From Hyphomicrobiaceae bacterium (GTDB taxonomy: Bacteria > Pseudomonadota > Alphaproteobacteria > Rhizobiales > Hyphomicrobiaceae): a stretch of 64,000 bases of DNA. Below are positions 61,640 to 64,000 of this stretch, piece after piece. The DNA is taken from positions 62,001-126,000 of the forward strand of contig JALHMC010000001.1 of NCBI GenBank assembly GCA_022844225.1, written 5' to 3'. The translations under genes were made by a program, and so were the position numbers. Position 1 is the first letter of the stretch. Each line of letters opens with the position of its first letter. Under the pieces are notes generated by a model. It did no database searches and was not told where the DNA came from. It worked only from the letters and a program-made list of their open reading frames with translations.

Positions 61640-61666
61640 CCCATCGCGGAGCTGTTCCGCGATGGG
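61640..61666 (+). terminator. Hairpin at the end of the second tctBAC operon
   Basis: CCCATCGCGGA and TCCGCGATGGG form a perfect 11-base-pair stem with a GCTGT loop, 12 bases after the tctC stop. There is no T-run, so the strength as an intrinsic terminator is uncertain. Confidence 0.6.
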
Positions 61667-61699
61667 CACATTCGACTTCGAATTGATGCCTTCCGAGGA

Positions 61700-61976
61700 A
61701 TGTCGGCATTCCAATTCTCCACAGCGCGTGCCCTAATCACCGGCTGCGGCAAGGAGAATGGGACCGGCGCGGCCTTCGCGAGGCGGCTTGCGTCCGCCGG
61801 TATTGCCGTCGAGGAGGGCGTCGCTCATCTCGTCGACGACGCCGTCGCCCGGTACGGCCGGCTCGACATCCAGGTCAACAACGCGGGCGCTCCGCATGGA
61901 CAGGACCGCGGAGAAATCGAGACGCGGCCGTCGATGCCCGGCACAAGGTGATAGGCGTCAACGCGCTCGGCCCAGG
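61700..61976 (+). pseudogene. Remnant of a short-chain dehydrogenase/reductase gene
   Basis: The first 26 codons give the SDR nucleotide site (ALITGCGKENGTGAAFARRLASAGIAV). The text then jumps to GVAHLVDDAVARYGRLDIQVNNAGA, missing about 35-40 residues that normally lie between. A frameshift near 61921 follows: the continuation AAVDARHKVIGVNALGP is readable only in another frame. The catalytic Ser and YxxxK region and the rest of the gene are absent, cut off at the patatin gene. Several kinds of damage in 280 bases show it is a decayed relic. It may have belonged to the MmgE-tctBAC operon. Confidence 0.75.
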
Positions 61977-63077
61977 TCAGAGTTTCACTTCGTCCACCGG
62001 CGTATCCTGCGCTTGGCTAATCGCCACGGGGTGATCTTGCTCAACGGCTCGGAGCGGTCCTAGCAGTCTTTCCCCGAGTTCGACGCTCGAGTGCTTCCCG
62101 ATCGCCGCCTTTGCGCGGCCGAGCCATCGTCGGGCCTCTTCCCGCCCAGCGTTGTGGAGATAGGACAGGAGAGCACGCTCGGGGCGCATCTTGGATTCCG
62201 GCGGCAACGTTCCGGTATGCCGCCCAGCTTCGATGAGATGGTACCGGTGGGTGGCGATACGCTCCGAACGGGTCCGGGGCCGCCGCCAGAGCGAACCCCT
62301 AAAGTCGGCCTGATGTGCCGCAATCTCGATGACATCCCGCATCAACGGCTGGCAGAACGTCACCCGGCTGACGTCGGCTGCGATTTCGCGCGCCGTCCTA
62401 GGGGAGCCGGCCTTTTCGATCGGATTGAGCAGCACGAGCAACGTATCCCCGACCGGGCTCTCCGCTGCGAGCGTCACCAGATCGGGATTTGCGGTAAACC
62501 CGCCGTCCCAATAGGCGCGACCATCGACTTCGACCGCATGGTGCACTTGAGGCAGGCAAGCCGAGGCCAGAATGGCTTCAACCGACATCTCGCGGCGTCG
62601 AAAGAGCCGCGGACGTGCCGTCGCGACGTCGGTGGCAGCGATCAGCAGATCGACCCCCTCGAACTTGCGCAAACGCTCGAAATCAATCTGCGACGCGAGG
62701 AGCTTGCGCAATGGATCGAAGCCCAGCGGATTGAAATCGTATGGCGAGAATAGCGAGGCCACCTGACCGATCGTCGGCGAGCGGCTCATGCCGTAGAGGA
62801 ACGGATTGAGGCGTAAGAGATCCGGCACGCCAGCCTCGATCACGGCCTCCCAGACCGACCGCAGTCGGTCGCGGGCCCCGGGTCGCCCCCCTTCGGCAAG
62901 GCCATCGGCGAGAGCCACAGCATTGACGGCCCCGGCGGATGTGCCGCTGATCCAGCCGAACTCGATGTCGCTCTCATCGAGCAGGCGATCGAGAACACCC
63001 CACGTGAAGGCACCGTGCGCACCTCCGCCTTGCAACGCCAAATTGAGCTTGAGGCCTCCCTTCCGAAACTTCAGCAC
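61977..63077 (-). CDS. Patatin-like phospholipase
   Basis: The product has 366 residues. The oxyanion motif LALQGGGAHGAF, nucleophile GTSAG (Ser47) and the catalytic-dyad Asp in YWDGGF are present. There is no signal peptide. Patatin-like enzymes hydrolyse phospholipids or other acyl esters and may act on the inner membrane or be exported as toxins; without a secretion signal the first is more likely. A helical C-terminal region of about 100 residues (from about 265) is Arg-rich. It ends exactly against the SDR relic. Confidence 0.88.
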   Translation of the reverse strand: MLKFRKGGLKLNLALQGGGAHGAFTWGVLDRLLDESDIEFGWISGTSAGAVNAVALADGLAEGGRPGARDRLRSVWEAVIEAGVPDLLRLNPFLYGMSRSPTIGQVASLFSPYDFNPLGFDPLRKLLASQIDFERLRKFEGVDLLIAATDVATARPRLFRRREMSVEAILASACLPQVHHAVEVDGRAYWDGGFTANPDLVTLAAESPVGDTLLVLLNPIEKAGSPRTAREIAADVSRVTFCQPLMRDVIEIAAHQADFRGSLWRRPRTRSERIATHRYHLIEAGRHTGTLPPESKMRPERALLSYLHNAGREEARRWLGRAKAAIGKHSSVELGERLLGPLRAVEQDHPVAISQAQDTPVDEVKL

Positions 63078-63135
63078 GCCAAGCTCCCCCCGGCTTTACC
63101 TTAGGCACCGTGACTGCGCGCCCCTTGTGTAGTGA

Positions 63136-63942
63136 CTAGGGAGCGGAGTCGCGAGGCAGCAGACGACCCGGCAACGGCGGCAATGGGACAATCGCCGGCA
63201 CGCCCCCCACCTCGCCGACTGCCATGCGGACCCCAAAAACAGTCGCGAGGGCTTCCTCTGTCATGGTTTCCGCAGGGGACCCCGCCGCCACGACACGCCC
63301 CCCTGCCAACAGCACGACTTCATGGCAGAAGCGGGCCGCGAGCGAGAGGTCGTGCAGTGCCAGGACGACTGTACGACCTTCCGTGGCCATGCGCTCCAGA
63401 ACGTCGAACAGAGCCAGTGCGTGGGCAGGATCGAGCCCGGCCGTCGGCTCGTCAGCCAGGATGATGGACGCCTCTTGCGCGACAGCCCGCGCGAAGAGGA
63501 CACGGGCAAGTTCCCCCCCGGACAGCTCCGAGGCGGGGCGCTCCGCCAGATGCGCGACCTTCATGGCCTCGAGAGCCCGGTCGACGATCTCCTCTTCGCG
63601 GCTCGCTGCCTGGGTGGTCCCCACGAAGCGATGAGGCAGCCGGCCAAGTGCGACAACGTGTCGAACCGATAGCGGCCAGTGGACCAGACGGTTCTGGGGC
63701 AAATAGGCGAGACGAAGACCACGAAGGGCGGGCGGTAGATCGGCCAGCCTCGCTCCATCAAGCATGATGTTGCCTTCAACGACTGGCACCAGTCCCGCGA
63801 GCGCACGGATCAGCGTCGTCTTACCCGCACCGTTGGGTCCGATCACGCCGGTGATGCGCCCGACGCGGCAATCGAGCGAGATGCCCGACAAGACTGCCCT
63901 TTCGGCCAGGCGGACGTGGATCCCGTCGGCCACGAGGCTCAT
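63136..63942 (-). CDS. ABC transporter ATPase, FecE/HmuV/BtuD type
   Basis: The product has 268 residues. Walker A GPNGAGKT (35-42), Q-loop LAYLPQNRLVHWPLSV, ABC signature LSGGELARVLFARAVAQ and Walker B IILADEPTAGLDP are present. The sequence style is that of importers for iron-siderophore, heme or cobalamin. A partial FecCD permease lies immediately upstream with overlapping start and stop, confirming this. The binding protein and most of the permease are beyond the window. It is 58 bases upstream of the patatin gene. Confidence 0.92.
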   Translation of the reverse strand: MSLVADGIHVRLAERAVLSGISLDCRVGRITGVIGPNGAGKTTLIRALAGLVPVVEGNIMLDGARLADLPPALRGLRLAYLPQNRLVHWPLSVRHVVALGRLPHRFVGTTQAASREEEIVDRALEAMKVAHLAERPASELSGGELARVLFARAVAQEASIILADEPTAGLDPAHALALFDVLERMATEGRTVVLALHDLSLAARFCHEVVLLAGGRVVAAGSPAETMTEEALATVFGVRMAVGEVGGVPAIVPLPPLPGRLLPRDSAP

Positions 63943-64000
63943 GGTTCCAATTCCCGTCGAGTCCGGGCAACGAGCCAGACAAAGAACGGCGTACCGATCA
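63939..64000 (-). CDS. FecCD-type ABC permease, last 19 residues only
   Basis: On the minus strand the last codons read IGTPFFVWLVARTRRELEP and stop. The G(T/A)PFF(V/L)xLL motif is the classic C-terminus of FecC/FecD/BtuC-type permeases. Its stop overlaps the ATPase start as ATGA, so translation is coupled. The gene continues beyond the window edge. Confidence 0.8.
   Translation of the reverse strand, partial: IGTPFFVWLVARTRRELEP

Noticed and set aside
1-64000. tRNA, rRNA, insertion sequences, prophage or attachment sites
   Set aside because: No T-loop (GGTTCGA-type) clover-leaf, no transposase motifs, no integrase and no phage structural genes were seen by eye on either strand.

Overview
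The window is about 64 kb of GC-rich DNA from an alphaproteobacterium, most likely a member of the Hyphomicrobiales (Rhizobiales). The evidence is a C4-pathway 5-aminolevulinate synthase (hemA), a MucR/Ros zinc-finger regulator, a short prolyl-tRNA synthetase without the editing insertion next to a DUF1467 gene and lolCD-dnaE, the gene order aminotransferase-ftsK-lolA, and several Bug/TctC tripartite tricarboxylate transporters. It reads as chromosome: I see no phage, insertion sequence, CRISPR array, rRNA or tRNA.

Layout. 1-5.4 kb: the end of a TadG-like von Willebrand protein, a large membrane Ser/Thr kinase with a tandem-repeat coiled coil and WD40 propeller, and a double universal stress protein. 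5.5-14.8 kb: housekeeping genes, namely an L,D-transpeptidase, a crotonase, hemA, a bactofilin fusion, hemB, the leucyl/arginyl-tRNA-protein transferase bpt, a membrane protein and mucR. 15-22 kb: oligopeptidase B, then a polyamine operon (carboxy(nor)spermidine dehydrogenase and decarboxylase with two unrelated genes between them). 22.4-25.5 kb: a complete tctBAC operon with a clear terminator. 25.5-33.4 kb (minus strand): dnaE, lolD, lolC/E, proS and DUF1467. 33.6-34.2 kb: a tandem pair of nearly identical 42-residue secreted peptides with their own promoter and terminator. 34.2-41.8 kb: an orphan TctC, a periplasmic beta-propeller, a MetE-like protein, a serine hydrolase, an acyltransferase and a GT14 glycosyltransferase. 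41.9-46.5 kb: aminotransferase, ftsK, lolA. 46.6-52.3 kb: a predicted small RNA and pstSCAB. 52.3-56.9 kb: acyl-CoA dehydrogenase, CitE-like lyase, a caspase-like protein and copper-linked genes. 57.1-61.6 kb: MmgE/PrpD plus a second tctBAC. 61.7-64 kb: a short-chain dehydrogenase remnant, a patatin phospholipase and the edge of an iron/heme/cobalamin-type ABC importer.

How it fits together. Two FixK/FNR-type boxes (TTGA-N6-TCAA upstream of the stress protein, TTGA-N6-GCAA upstream of hemA) suggest low-oxygen control of stress response and heme synthesis. The transport genes point to scavenging of organic acids and phosphate. The parts I could not assign to a known system are the duplicated mini-peptide locus at 33.6-34.2 kb and two non-coding stretches (about 32.94-33.16 kb and 46.61-46.75 kb) made of consecutive hairpins ending in Rho-independent terminators. 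These are the best candidates for undescribed biology. All functional calls come from reading motifs and context; no database search was possible.
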